Of a stretch of DNA of 7,142 nucleotides, positions 1 through 7,094 are shown one piece after another. How positions within the stretch are numbered: position 1 is the first letter of the stretch; the number at the start of each line of letters is the position of its first letter. The stretch covers positions 3,097 through 10,238 of the forward strand of contig DEHY01000081.1 in the NCBI GenBank assembly GCA_002352185.1, in the 5' to 3' direction. The DNA is from Competibacteraceae bacterium UBA2788. GTDB taxonomy: Bacteria; Pseudomonadota; Gammaproteobacteria; Competibacterales; Competibacteraceae. The notes beneath the pieces are model-generated. The model saw only the letters and a list, made by a program, of their open reading frames with translations. It searched no databases and was not told where the DNA came from. A program made the position numbers and the translations under genes.

Positions 1-666
1 GGCCTGGAGCGGGAATTGCGCCTCCTGCGCCGCTGGCAATCGGCGCGGCTGGCGCGCACCTATGCAGACCTGCTCCAGAACGCCCGCTACCGGCCAGCGG
101 CGGAGTTCTTTCTGGGCGAACTCTACGGGGATGGGGATCTGGGTCAGCGCGAGCAGGATCTGGCCCGCATCGTGCCGATGATGACCCACATCCTGCCGGG
201 GCATGTGCTGTACACGACGGCGCTGGCGCTGGAACTCGACGCCTTGTCGCACGAACTCGATATCCGGCTGACCCGGATTCTGGTCACGGAATTCGACATG
301 TGCGACACGCTGGACGAGGCGACCTATATCGCCGCCTACCGGCAATGCGCCCGCTACGAGCAGCGCAGCTATCAGATCGAACTGGTTGAACATCTCGGAC
401 GGGATTTGCAGAGCATCGTCCCCAGACGCTTCATCCATACCGCGCTGAAACTGGCGAAGACGCCGGCGCGGCTGGCCGGACTGGCGGAATTGCACCGATT
501 TCTGAGTACGGGCTTTGAAGCCTTCCGCAGCATGGGTGCGGGCGCGGAGACGTTCATCACCACCATCACCCGGCGCGAACGCGCCATTCTGGAGCGAATT
601 CGCAGCGGTCAACCACAACCGCTGGAATGGGATAGCGCGCCGGATTACACCGCATCGGCCTGCTGA
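1..666 (+). CDS. FFLEE-motif family protein, 5' end outside the window
   Basis: The frame is open from base 1 to a TGA at 664-666. The first possible start inside the window is a TTG at 16, with no Shine-Dalgarno sequence visible, so the true start probably lies upstream and the gene is partial. About 221 residues are visible. The segment FFLGELYGDGD (from base 106), followed by an LARIVPMM block, resembles the signature of the proteobacterial FFLEE-motif proteins, whose function is not known to me. The rest looks all-alpha and soluble: I see no signal peptide, membrane segment or catalytic motif. The C-terminus is variable and its last 22 bases overlap, tail to tail, the end of the PHA-system gene on the other strand. 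Being a coding gene is well supported by length and by the family-like block; the family assignment is from memory of the motif. Confidence 0.75.
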   Translation, partial: GLERELRLLRRWQSARLARTYADLLQNARYRPAAEFFLGELYGDGDLGQREQDLARIVPMMTHILPGHVLYTTALALELDALSHELDIRLTRILVTEFDMCDTLDEATYIAAYRQCARYEQRSYQIELVEHLGRDLQSIVPRRFIHTALKLAKTPARLAGLAELHRFLSTGFEAFRSMGAGAETFITTITRRERAILERIRSGQPQPLEWDSAPDYTASAC

Positions 667-935
667 AATACCTCGTCCATCTGGCGGTGAATTTCCTGCT
701 CCAGCCAGGTTTTCTGCCACACCAGTAGAAATCCCAGCCGCACATTCACCCGCACCGCGCCCGGCTCCAGTTCGATGCAGCCGCTTACCCCGGAACGCTC
801 GAAATGCAGCGCATCATCCTGCCAGTGGTAGCTGAGTTCATAACGGGTAGCGAGTTGAGCGGCGAGCGTTTCCGCCGCCTGTCGCGCCTGGTCGAGCGGG
901 AGAGAGTGCGTGCGGTGTATGGCAATATGAGACAT
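645..935 (-). CDS. Polyhydroxyalkanoic acid system family protein (PHA_gran_rgn type)
   Basis: A 96-residue protein matching the small PHA-system family (PHA_gran_rgn) in length and pattern. It starts MSHIAIHRTHSL, then has an alanine-rich helix (about 14-31), a YELSYHW strand, FERSGVSGCIEL in the middle, and VRLGFLLVWQKTWLEQEI before a final helix. Family members are found near PHA genes and are thought to act in or at PHA storage granules; the biochemical role is not established. There is no signal peptide, so it is cytosolic. The ATG at 933-935 lies 20 bases after the stop of the lipase gene, on the same strand, so the two probably share a transcript. The ribosome site is weak (a GGA about 11 bases upstream). 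The 3' end overlaps the upstream FFLEE-motif gene by 22 bases, and no terminator is visible there. Other core PHA genes (phaC, phaA, phaB) are not in this window. Confidence 0.92.
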   Translation of the reverse strand: MSHIAIHRTHSLPLDQARQAAETLAAQLATRYELSYHWQDDALHFERSGVSGCIELEPGAVRVNVRLGFLLVWQKTWLEQEIHRQMDEVFQQADAV

Positions 936-955
936 GGCGTCATTGTTCCAAAGGT

Positions 956-2182
956 TCAGGGCGGCAAATCAGCCAGCGTTCGCGCCAGCCGCAGATACCA
1001 GTTGCGCACGTCGTGCAGGGTGCCGATGCCGACGATGTCCATGTGATCCCAGCCGGACAACACGCCTTGATCATTCCACAGTCCGCGTTGTGGCGGATCG
1101 CGCCAGGGCGCGATCCGGTCGGGCGAGTTCAAGGTTGGACCAGCCATCGAGCGGGTATTGACCAGACCATCATTCTCCCACCAGCGGGCATCAATGGTGA
1201 CGTGACCCGGTTCATAGCGCGAGTAGGCGCCGATCAACAGCGCGCTGGCCCAGAGTTGCGGCAGCATGGTGGGAATCGGCACATGGTGATGGGACGGCCA
1301 GATTGGAAAGGTCGCCGAGGTCGCCCAAGAAAAATAGTACACATCCGGCTGCGCCGGGAATTTTCCGTTCAATTCCTGCGCGCCGTCGGGACTGAGATCC
1401 CACGCGCTGATGTCGCGGGATTGCCAGATTGGACTGTTTTCAACTCGCGTCAGATACGCAAGCAACGACTCGCCGGGTTCGCGCCGCAACCCCCACTGAT
1501 CCAGCTTGAAATCGTAGGGCAATTGATCGGGCTGAACGCCAACCAGGGCTGCCAAACCAAGCAGGGTGGTGCGGACAAAGGGCAGCAGCGTGTCAATGCC
1601 GACGGCGATGCTGGCCCCGTCGTGCGGCGAAGCGAGGGTAGTGACGCTGTGAACCCAGGATTTGCCCCCCTGAAACAGCGGCGATAGCTCCAATGCTGGC
1701 GTAGCGGCTTGTTCCGCCGCCGCGCCTTGTTCCAGCAAGGCCGTCAGCACCCGCACGGTTTGGCCGCCTTGACTGTGACCGATCAGGTGAATTTTGCGCA
1801 TCGGGCCGCCGCCGTCCGCCGCACCCCAGTCCGGGTACAGGCCGGTAAAGGTGCGACCGTAGCGTTTGTGACCGTACATGGCCGCGTGCGCCTGACCATA
1901 ATCCACCGCGCCGCCCTTGATGTAGGCGTACAACTCGCAGGCGCGATCCCAGTTGCTGGCGAACGGCCCGACCACGCCGGTGTGGGCAGGGTAGCCGGCC
2001 TGATTCAGCGCCTCCTGCAAATCCTCCAGCCCGCCCCAATACTTGAAGCCGAGCAATTCCTGGCGGCCCCAGCCCATGAAGCCATGCACCAGCACCAGCG
2101 GATAGTGATTGTCGGCGCGCGCGAAGGGGGATGCCAGCAGCAGCAGGAGCAGCAAGAAACGCGGCAGCTTGGTTAAACGCAT
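956..2182 (-). CDS. Secreted triacylglycerol lipase, family I.5-like alpha/beta hydrolase
   Basis: A 408-residue exported lipase that should hydrolyse triacylglycerols or other esters outside the cytoplasm. Residues 1-23 are a signal peptide: a basic start, a run of leucines, and a likely cut after ARA. The mature part follows the Geobacillus/Staphylococcus I.5 lipase pattern almost end to end: VLVHGFMGW (oxyanion region, about 31-38), GFKYWGG (45-51), nucleophile motif GHSQGGQ with Ser137, acid Asp338 in ENDGLVNT, and His380 in WDHMDIVG. The zinc ligands of that family look conserved as Asp79, His99, His105 and Asp228. The calcium ligands look changed: Asp382 stands where Geobacillus L1 has Glu360, and Gly387 where it has Asp365 (alignment from memory). 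The start ATG has a weak AGG 9-11 bases upstream. It is the first gene of a unit with the PHA-system gene and is divergent from the kinase. No dedicated foldase gene is nearby, as expected for I.5 rather than I.1/I.2 lipases. Confidence 0.95.
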   Translation of the reverse strand: MRLTKLPRFLLLLLLLASPFARADNHYPLVLVHGFMGWGRQELLGFKYWGGLEDLQEALNQAGYPAHTGVVGPFASNWDRACELYAYIKGGAVDYGQAHAAMYGHKRYGRTFTGLYPDWGAADGGGPMRKIHLIGHSQGGQTVRVLTALLEQGAAAEQAATPALELSPLFQGGKSWVHSVTTLASPHDGASIAVGIDTLLPFVRTTLLGLAALVGVQPDQLPYDFKLDQWGLRREPGESLLAYLTRVENSPIWQSRDISAWDLSPDGAQELNGKFPAQPDVYYFSWATSATFPIWPSHHHVPIPTMLPQLWASALLIGAYSRYEPGHVTIDARWWENDGLVNTRSMAGPTLNSPDRIAPWRDPPQRGLWNDQGVLSGWDHMDIVGIGTLHDVRNWYLRLARTLADLPP

Positions 2183-2191
2183 GACGGGTAC

Positions 2192-2205
2192 CTAAAATCT
2201 AAAAT
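2192..2205. repeat. Tandem 7-base repeat CTAAAAT x2
   Basis: Two perfect adjacent copies of CTAAAAT lie 10 bases before the lipase start codon. On the lipase strand this reads ATTTTAGATTTTAG. It is the most AT-rich part of the intergenic region, so it could be an untranslated leader element, part of a -10 region, or a half-site pair for a regulator. It is too short to exclude chance. Confidence 0.35.
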
Positions 2206-2251
2206 GGTGGTCGAAACAGGGTAAGTTTAGCGCCGCCCAGTGGCCGCACCG

Positions 2252-2274
2252 CGCCTGAACGGGCGTTTTTCAGG
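2252..2274 (+). promoter_or_regulatory. Terminator-like hairpin in the leader of the kinase gene, with an overlapping alternative hairpin
   Basis: CGCC at 2252-2255 can pair with GGCG at 2262-2265, and five T follow at 2266-2270, giving the outline of a small intrinsic terminator pointing toward the kinase. A second pairing, CCTGAA (2254-2259) with TTCAGG (2269-2274), uses some of the same bases, so the two structures exclude each other. That arrangement is typical of attenuators, but the stems are only 4-6 base pairs and no leader peptide or ligand-binding fold is visible. Confidence 0.3.
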
Positions 2275-2285
2275 TCTACCTCCCT

Positions 2286-2292
2286 AAAGGAG
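2286..2292 (+). promoter_or_regulatory. Ribosome binding site of the kinase gene
   Basis: AAAGGAG, a strong Shine-Dalgarno match, ends 11 bases before the ATG at 2304. The spacing is a little long but usable, and it supports this ATG as the start. Confidence 0.6.
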
Positions 2293-2303
2293 CAATCAGG
2301 GCT

Positions 2304-4124
2304 ATGGAAATTCCAGGCTATACCGTTGTGCGCGAACTGAGCAAAGGCGGCATGGCGACCGTCTATCTTGCCGTTCAGGATCGCCTGAATCGCCAGGTGG
2401 CCTTGAAAGTGATAGAGCCTGCGCTGGAGGATGATGAAAATTTTGCTGAGCGCTTTATTAAAGAAGGACGGATTTCGATTCAGCTTAAACATCCGAACAT
2501 TATTGCACTGTACGATTTCAACTCCCATGGTCATTATTATTATTTTTCCATGGAATTTCTGCCAGGAGGCACATTAGCCGAACGGATAGAAACCGGGCTG
2601 ACGACTGAACACGCCTTGGTCATCATCAAGCAGATCGCCAAGGCGCTGGCTTATGCCCATCAATTCGGCATTATCCACCGCGATGTCAAACCACGGAATA
2701 TTCTGTTCCGTCAGGATGGAACTCCAATACTCAGCGACTTCGGCATTGCCAAGATGATGGATGCCGAAGCCACTCAATTGACCGCTTCAGGAATCGTAAT
2801 GGGTAGTCCGCGCTATATGAGTCCAGAGCAGATCAGCGGTAAAACGCTTGACGCCCGCTCCGATCTCTATAGTTTGGGAATTGTATTCTACGAAATGCTT
2901 ACCCAACAAATCCCTTATCATTCAAGCGACGCTATCAACCTTGCGCTGATGCGCTGTGCGGAACCGAGCCCGGAATTACCTTCGGATTTTGGCAAATTTC
3001 AACCCATTATTAATAAGCTTCTGGCTAAAAACCCGGAGGATCGTTTCGACAACGCTGAACAGTTGATTGACGCCATCGAGCGGATCGAGACCGGCCAATG
3101 CCTCGATCCGCGATCAGTCGATAGATCGCTACCCGTCGTTTCATTGATTACGGCTGCGCCTAAAATACCGCCCACTCCATCGGCTCCATCAAAAACGGTT
3201 CGATCAAAAACTGCGTTAGTCATCGGCAGCCTGTTAATACTAGCTGTGATTGTAGTGACCGGCGCTTATCTGTTCAGGGTCCGTCCATCTCTGGTGCCGG
3301 ATTCCGAGATCCGTCAATCATCGCCGCCAGCGCCGGCAGAACGCTCTGCTTCGGCTATTCATTACGAGCGGCTGGCAATGGAGAGCTTGCAAAGAGGTGA
3401 ATGGGAGCCAAGCCTGGAGTTGATCGGCCTGGGTTTGAACGCAACGCCCAATGATGACCGGCTGCTGGCGTTGCGGGACCGGGTACAAAAATATCAGCAG
3501 GCGGCCCACTGGTTGGCGAAGGCGCGCGAGCGCCAGCAGCAGGGCGCGCTGGACGAAAGCCTGAAACTGATTGAGCGAGGACTACAGATCGCTCCCGATC
3601 AGCCTGATCTGCTGAAGCTGCGCGATCAGCTTGAGGTGCGTGCTAAACTGGAACAGATCGCCAACCAGTACGCCGATTGGGCCAACGATGCGCTGACTCA
3701 GGGCGATCTCAGGAAAGCGGAGGATTATCTGGCGCAACTGAGCCAGATCAAACCTGACCATCCCAGGCTCCCTATTCTAAAGCGGGATTTGCAGGCGAAA
3801 CAGGAACCAGTCACTACCGCGATTCAGCGTCGGATGGAGGAGACCCCCCGCCAGCAGATGGACGAGGAGCTTAAACGGCGCATGGAAGCAGAGGCGAAAC
3901 GGAAAACGGAGGAAGAAATAAAACGGCAAGCCGTTGAGGAGGCGAAACGCAAGGCTGCCGAACGCACCCGTCGCCAGGTGGCTGAACAACCGAAGCAGCA
4001 GACTGCCACGCCAGACACCGGCGGTAATAATAATCGCCGCTGTGGAGATATCCTGAGTCGTCTGACACTTGGAGAACCCGTGCCGGATGAAGACAGAACA
4101 TTTCTTAGCAAGAGGTGCAGATGA
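2304..4124 (+). CDS. Transmembrane Hanks-type Ser/Thr protein kinase with TPR-like and coiled-coil C-terminal half
   Basis: A 606-residue kinase that should transfer phosphate from ATP to Ser/Thr of proteins. The kinase domain (about 5-262) has KGGMATVY in the ATP loop, Lys35, Glu54, the HRDVKPRN loop with Asp127 and Asn132, DFG at 145-147, an activation segment with possible phospho-sites (Thr158, Thr160, Ser162), SPE at 173-175 and Arg247, so it looks active. The first glycine of the usual GxGGMA loop is Ser13. A Pro-rich linker leads to one membrane span (about 303-325), placing the rest in the periplasm. There lie three TPR-like helical hairpins (about 353-394, 400-443, 452-495), each ending in P-x-x-x-x-L-x-x-L-R/K, then a very charged E/K/R helix (about 506-565), then a tail with Cys580 and Cys605. 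The upstream AAAGGAG supports the start. Its TGA overlaps the start of the OmpA-like lipoprotein gene. No phosphatase gene is nearby. The N-terminal coding part is AT-rich for this window. Confidence 0.97.
   Translation: MEIPGYTVVRELSKGGMATVYLAVQDRLNRQVALKVIEPALEDDENFAERFIKEGRISIQLKHPNIIALYDFNSHGHYYYFSMEFLPGGTLAERIETGLTTEHALVIIKQIAKALAYAHQFGIIHRDVKPRNILFRQDGTPILSDFGIAKMMDAEATQLTASGIVMGSPRYMSPEQISGKTLDARSDLYSLGIVFYEMLTQQIPYHSSDAINLALMRCAEPSPELPSDFGKFQPIINKLLAKNPEDRFDNAEQLIDAIERIETGQCLDPRSVDRSLPVVSLITAAPKIPPTPSAPSKTVRSKTALVIGSLLILAVIVVTGAYLFRVRPSLVPDSEIRQSSPPAPAERSASAIHYERLAMESLQRGEWEPSLELIGLGLNATPNDDRLLALRDRVQKYQQAAHWLAKARERQQQGALDESLKLIERGLQIAPDQPDLLKLRDQLEVRAKLEQIANQYADWANDALTQGDLRKAEDYLAQLSQIKPDHPRLPILKRDLQAKQEPVTTAIQRRMEETPRQQMDEELKRRMEAEAKRKTEEEIKRQAVEEAKRKAAERTRRQVAEQPKQQTATPDTGGNNNRRCGDILSRLTLGEPVPDEDRTFLSKRCR
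4111..4115 (+). promoter_or_regulatory. Ribosome binding site of the OmpA-like lipoprotein gene, inside the kinase gene
   Basis: AGAGG lies 5 bases before the ATG at 4121 and 8 before the ATG at 4124. It overlaps the alternative GTG at 4115, which argues against that GTG as the start. Confidence 0.6.
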
Positions 4125-5365
4125 TGAATACAATTAATTTTCCCGGCGCCGGACTCTACCGCCCGTTACTTGGGTTAATCCTGGTTGCCGCTCTCGGCGC
4201 ATGCGCCACTTCTTCAGAGACCACGCCATCCGCATCGGCCACTCCACCACCGATTCCAGCGCTTCCTTTTGATGAGGCCGTATTGAAGGCGGCGAATGAT
4301 CTGTTTACCAAAGCGCAATTACCGCCCGCAGGCTCAGAATCCCCGGCCCGGTATACCTTGGTGATTGATCCCCTGATTGATGGACTCACCGGCTTTCAGT
4401 CTGTCGCCACCCAGTCGATGCAGACGCGGATTGAACAGTTGGCTGGTGAAAAATATCCGCAATTCCAGGTGCAGCCCTTCTCGAAATCCAGCGTCGCCGC
4501 TGCTCCAATCGTGCTGATTGGAACCTTTACTCCAGTTAACAGTGAGGGCAAAACCGAAGGAACCCGCGAAGCCTATCGCGTCTGTCTGGCGCTGGCCGAT
4601 CTCAAGTCGGGGAAAATTGTAGGGAAAGGCTTTGCGCGGGCGCAGATGCAGGGCGTTAACGTCACCCCTACCCGCTATTTCCAGGACAGCCCGACCTGGG
4701 CGAAAGATCCGGCTACGGAGGGGTATATCAAGACCTGTCAGGGCACCAAGATCGGCGATCCGGTGAATCCCGTTTACATCGAGCGCATCAAGGCCGCAGC
4801 GCTGCTCAGTGAAGCCACCAAAGCGTATGACGCCGGTCAATATCGGCAGGCGCTTGATCTCTATACCGAGGCATTGCAAACGCCCGGCGGTGATCAATTA
4901 CGGGCGTATAACGGCACTTATCTCGCGCACTGGAAGCTCGGCCAACGCAATGACGCCGCCCAGTCCTTTGGCAAGATCGTGGACTATGGTCTTGCGAATA
5001 AGCGTCTGGCGGTGAAATTCCTGTTTAAACCCGGTTCGACCGCGTTCCTGCCAAATGCCCAGGTCACCGGACCTTATCCGCTTTGGTTGCAGCAAATCGC
5101 GGCGCGCACGGCGCAAAGCAACGCCTGTCTCGAAATCTCCGGCCATACCAGTCGCACCGGATTGGAGCCGCGTAACGAACGCTTGTCGCTGCGGCGGGCT
5201 GAATACATCAAGCAGCGCCTGGAATCCCAGGATCCGGCACTCAGCAAACGCACCCTTGCGGCTGGAAAAGGCTCCCGTGAAAATCTGGTCGGCACCGGGA
5301 AGGATGATGTCAGCGATGCGCTGGATCGCCGGGTTGTGTTCCAGGTCATTGACTGCGCCCTGTAG
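4121..5365 (+). CDS. OmpA-family lipoprotein with TPR-like repeats, partner of the kinase
   Basis: A 414-residue predicted lipoprotein. The N-terminus has a hydrophobic stretch ending in the lipobox LGAC, with Cys28 the lipidated residue; residues 2-3 after it are Ala-Thr, not Asp, which fits the outer membrane. A low-complexity Ser/Thr/Pro linker (29-48) follows, then an unrecognised alpha/beta domain (about 55-215, with Cys155 and Cys206; perhaps LpoB/FlgO-like, weak), one or two TPR-like units (about 222-290), and an OmpA C-terminal domain (about 296-412) with GHTSRTG, NERLSLRRA and a final DRRVVF. OmpA domains normally bind peptidoglycan through Asp and Arg; here Arg359 is kept but the Asp of GHTD is Ser344. 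The start is chosen as the ATG that overlaps the kinase stop (ATGA), with AGAGG 5 bases upstream; ATG 4124 or GTG 4115 are alternatives. The overlap implies co-expression. No terminator is evident in the 30 bases before the convergent gene. Confidence 0.93.
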   Translation: MMNTINFPGAGLYRPLLGLILVAALGACATSSETTPSASATPPPIPALPFDEAVLKAANDLFTKAQLPPAGSESPARYTLVIDPLIDGLTGFQSVATQSMQTRIEQLAGEKYPQFQVQPFSKSSVAAAPIVLIGTFTPVNSEGKTEGTREAYRVCLALADLKSGKIVGKGFARAQMQGVNVTPTRYFQDSPTWAKDPATEGYIKTCQGTKIGDPVNPVYIERIKAAALLSEATKAYDAGQYRQALDLYTEALQTPGGDQLRAYNGTYLAHWKLGQRNDAAQSFGKIVDYGLANKRLAVKFLFKPGSTAFLPNAQVTGPYPLWLQQIAARTAQSNACLEISGHTSRTGLEPRNERLSLRRAEYIKQRLESQDPALSKRTLAAGKGSRENLVGTGKDDVSDALDRRVVFQVIDCAL

Positions 5366-5395
5366 CAGACCATGGGCGGGCTGGAGTTAGGGCGC

Positions 5396-7069
5396 TTATC
5401 CCTCGCGCTGATAGAGCCATAACCCCGCCAGCACCAAGCCGCCGCCGGTGAGCCAGGATTCCGACTGCACCAGCATCAGCACCCCGCCGAGAATGCAGGC
5501 GGCGGCGACAATGGCGCTGCGCAGGGAAGCCAGCGGGTGCGCGGGCGGCGCGCTGGGACGATCCAGCAAATGAGCCGACTTGGTCAACAAGTCCGGCAGC
5601 CGGCTGGCCAGGTCCAGCAGTTCCGGGCCATTGCGCCGCAACTCCCGCGTCAGCCGCTCCAGCCGGAACTGATCGCGGAAAATCCGGGTGATGTGAACGC
5701 GGGATAGCGCCACCACATCCAGATCCGGATCAACCATCCGCCCGACGCCCTCAAAAGTCACCAGCGCCTTGACCATCAACACCAGTTCGACCCGGAACCG
5801 CATCCGATACCGTCCGCCCAGGCGCATGGATTCCAGGATCAGCCGGGCGATGCTGAATTCACCGCGACCGGTGTGCAGCAAAAAGCGCCGCGACAATTCG
5901 ACCACGGCGCGGCGGAAGCCTTCCGGGTCGCCTCCCGGCCCGATATCCGCGATGCGTCCGAGATGCTGGGCGGCCTTTTCGACATCGCCGTTGACCAGCG
6001 CATGGTAGTAGTACAACAGTCGCCGCCGGGTTTCGTCCTCAAACCGCCCGACCATGCCCAGATCGATGAAACCGACCCGAACCCGCTGCCCGTTCAGGAT
6101 CAGCAGGTTGCCCGCATGTAAATCGGCGTGAAAAAAACCGTCCCGATACAGCATTTGCAGAATGGCCTGCGCCCCCAGATGAACTACCCACGCCCGTTGC
6201 GACTCGTCGAGAGTGAAGGTGGCGGGCGAGCCGGGTTTGAAGCCGTCCAGATACGACATGGTGAGGACGCTGGGGCCGCTGAGTTCGCGGTGCATGCGCG
6301 GAAAGACAATTGCGGGCGTGGCGTGAAAGTGGGCGGCAAAAACTTCGCCGTTATCGGCCTCGACCGTCAAATCCAATTCCCGCACGGTATAGCTGCGAAA
6401 TTCCTCGACGATGGCGGCAGGCTGGTACTTTGACGCGAATCGATCCAGCACGGCGCTCAGCCAGCGCAGCAGGGTGAGATCGTCCAGCACGGTTTGGCGG
6501 ACGCCGGGTTTCAGCACCTTGATCACCACCGAGTGACCGGCGTGGGTCGTGGCGCGATGGACTTGCGCCAGCGACGCGGAACCCAGCGGTCGTTCCTCGA
6601 CCTGGCTGAACAATGCCGCCAGCGGTTGACCCAGTTCGGTTTCGATCAAGGCGCGAATCGTCGGAAAAGGGGCGGCGGGGGTTTGGTCGAACAGATTTTT
6701 CAGCTCATCGGTAACGGAACGCGGCAGCATATCCTCGCGCACCGCCATGATTTGCCCCAGCTTGATATAGGTGGGGCCGAGCCGTTCCAGCCGGTAACGC
6801 AATTGGGCGGCGAAGGGCAAATTCACCAGTTCCGGGTCCAGTCGCCGCGCCGCCAGCGCCGCGATCCGCCGCGTCAGCCATAACCGGCTGCCGTGTTGCG
6901 CTTCCGGGGGCAGACTGCGGACATACACCACCAGGCTGCCGGCCAGCAGTCCGAACCATTGACTGTTGACGGTCAGCATGCGCCGCAACAGCCGTCGGTA
7001 TCGGGCCAGTGGTTGAAAGGAGGGCAGCGGGGTGGGGTAAGAGGGCGGCGTACTGGAATCCTCGGTCAT
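5396..7069 (-). CDS. AarF/ABC1/UbiB-family atypical kinase (membrane-anchored)
   Basis: A 557-residue protein of the ABC1/AarF/UbiB atypical kinase family, whose best known members (UbiB, COQ8) support ubiquinone synthesis through ATPase activity. It shows the family hallmarks in order: the KxGQ motif KLGQ (103-106) followed by REDMLP, the loop GSASLAQVH (163-171) in place of the more usual AAAS form, Lys184 in VVIKVLKPG, an RELDLTVEADN block (230-240), HADLHAGN (314-321) and Asp336 in FIDLGMVG. Two membrane segments close the protein (about 513-534 and 539-553), as in E. coli UbiB, and the length is close to UbiB's 546. It is not beside ubiE/ubiJ, so it may be a paralogue rather than the housekeeping UbiB. 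I chose ATG 7069; a GTG at 7096 would add nine residues (566 aa) but lies in an inverted repeat. Neither has a good ribosome site. It is convergent with the OmpA-like gene, 30 bases away. Confidence 0.95.
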   Translation of the reverse strand: MTEDSSTPPSYPTPLPSFQPLARYRRLLRRMLTVNSQWFGLLAGSLVVYVRSLPPEAQHGSRLWLTRRIAALAARRLDPELVNLPFAAQLRYRLERLGPTYIKLGQIMAVREDMLPRSVTDELKNLFDQTPAAPFPTIRALIETELGQPLAALFSQVEERPLGSASLAQVHRATTHAGHSVVIKVLKPGVRQTVLDDLTLLRWLSAVLDRFASKYQPAAIVEEFRSYTVRELDLTVEADNGEVFAAHFHATPAIVFPRMHRELSGPSVLTMSYLDGFKPGSPATFTLDESQRAWVVHLGAQAILQMLYRDGFFHADLHAGNLLILNGQRVRVGFIDLGMVGRFEDETRRRLLYYYHALVNGDVEKAAQHLGRIADIGPGGDPEGFRRAVVELSRRFLLHTGRGEFSIARLILESMRLGGRYRMRFRVELVLMVKALVTFEGVGRMVDPDLDVVALSRVHITRIFRDQFRLERLTRELRRNGPELLDLASRLPDLLTKSAHLLDRPSAPPAHPLASLRSAIVAAACILGGVLMLVQSESWLTGGGLVLAGLWLYQREG

Positions 7070-7094
7070 GCGGGGATAGGATGGATAATGTGGC

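Larger units (their letters stand above)
2183..2303. promoter_or_regulatory. Divergent intergenic control region between the lipase and kinase genes
   Basis: These 121 bases separate two genes read away from each other, so promoters for both must lie here or reach into the coding ends. I could not find a convincing sigma-70 -35/-10 pair on either strand. Visible elements are a tandem CTAAAAT pair close to the lipase start, a GC-rich hairpin followed by five T (2252-2270), and a good ribosome site for the kinase (2286-2292). Confidence 0.5.

Noticed and set aside
1013..1687. 224-codon open frame on the + strand opposite the lipase gene
   Set aside because: It is antisense to a lipase with a full catalytic triad and signal peptide, has no recognisable domain, and is explained by high GC content.
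3880..3990. DNA-level tandem repeat in the kinase gene
   Set aside because: The similarity is at the protein level (E/K/R-rich helix); the bases do not form a regular repeat unit.
4115..4117. GTG as the start of the OmpA-like gene
   Set aside because: Its first base is the last G of the AGAGG ribosome site, and two ATG codons with better spacing follow at 4121 and 4124.
4334..4897. 187-codon open frame on the - strand opposite the OmpA-like gene
   Set aside because: It is a shadow of a well-supported lipoprotein gene, with no family-like pattern.
5366..5395. Terminator between the convergent OmpA-like and AarF genes
   Set aside because: No stem with a T-run could be found in these 30 bases on either strand.
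6494..6883. 129-codon open frame on the + strand opposite the AarF gene
   Set aside because: Its sequence is rich in Arg, Gln and Gly as expected of an antisense frame, and the opposite strand carries the KxGQ motif of the AarF kinase.
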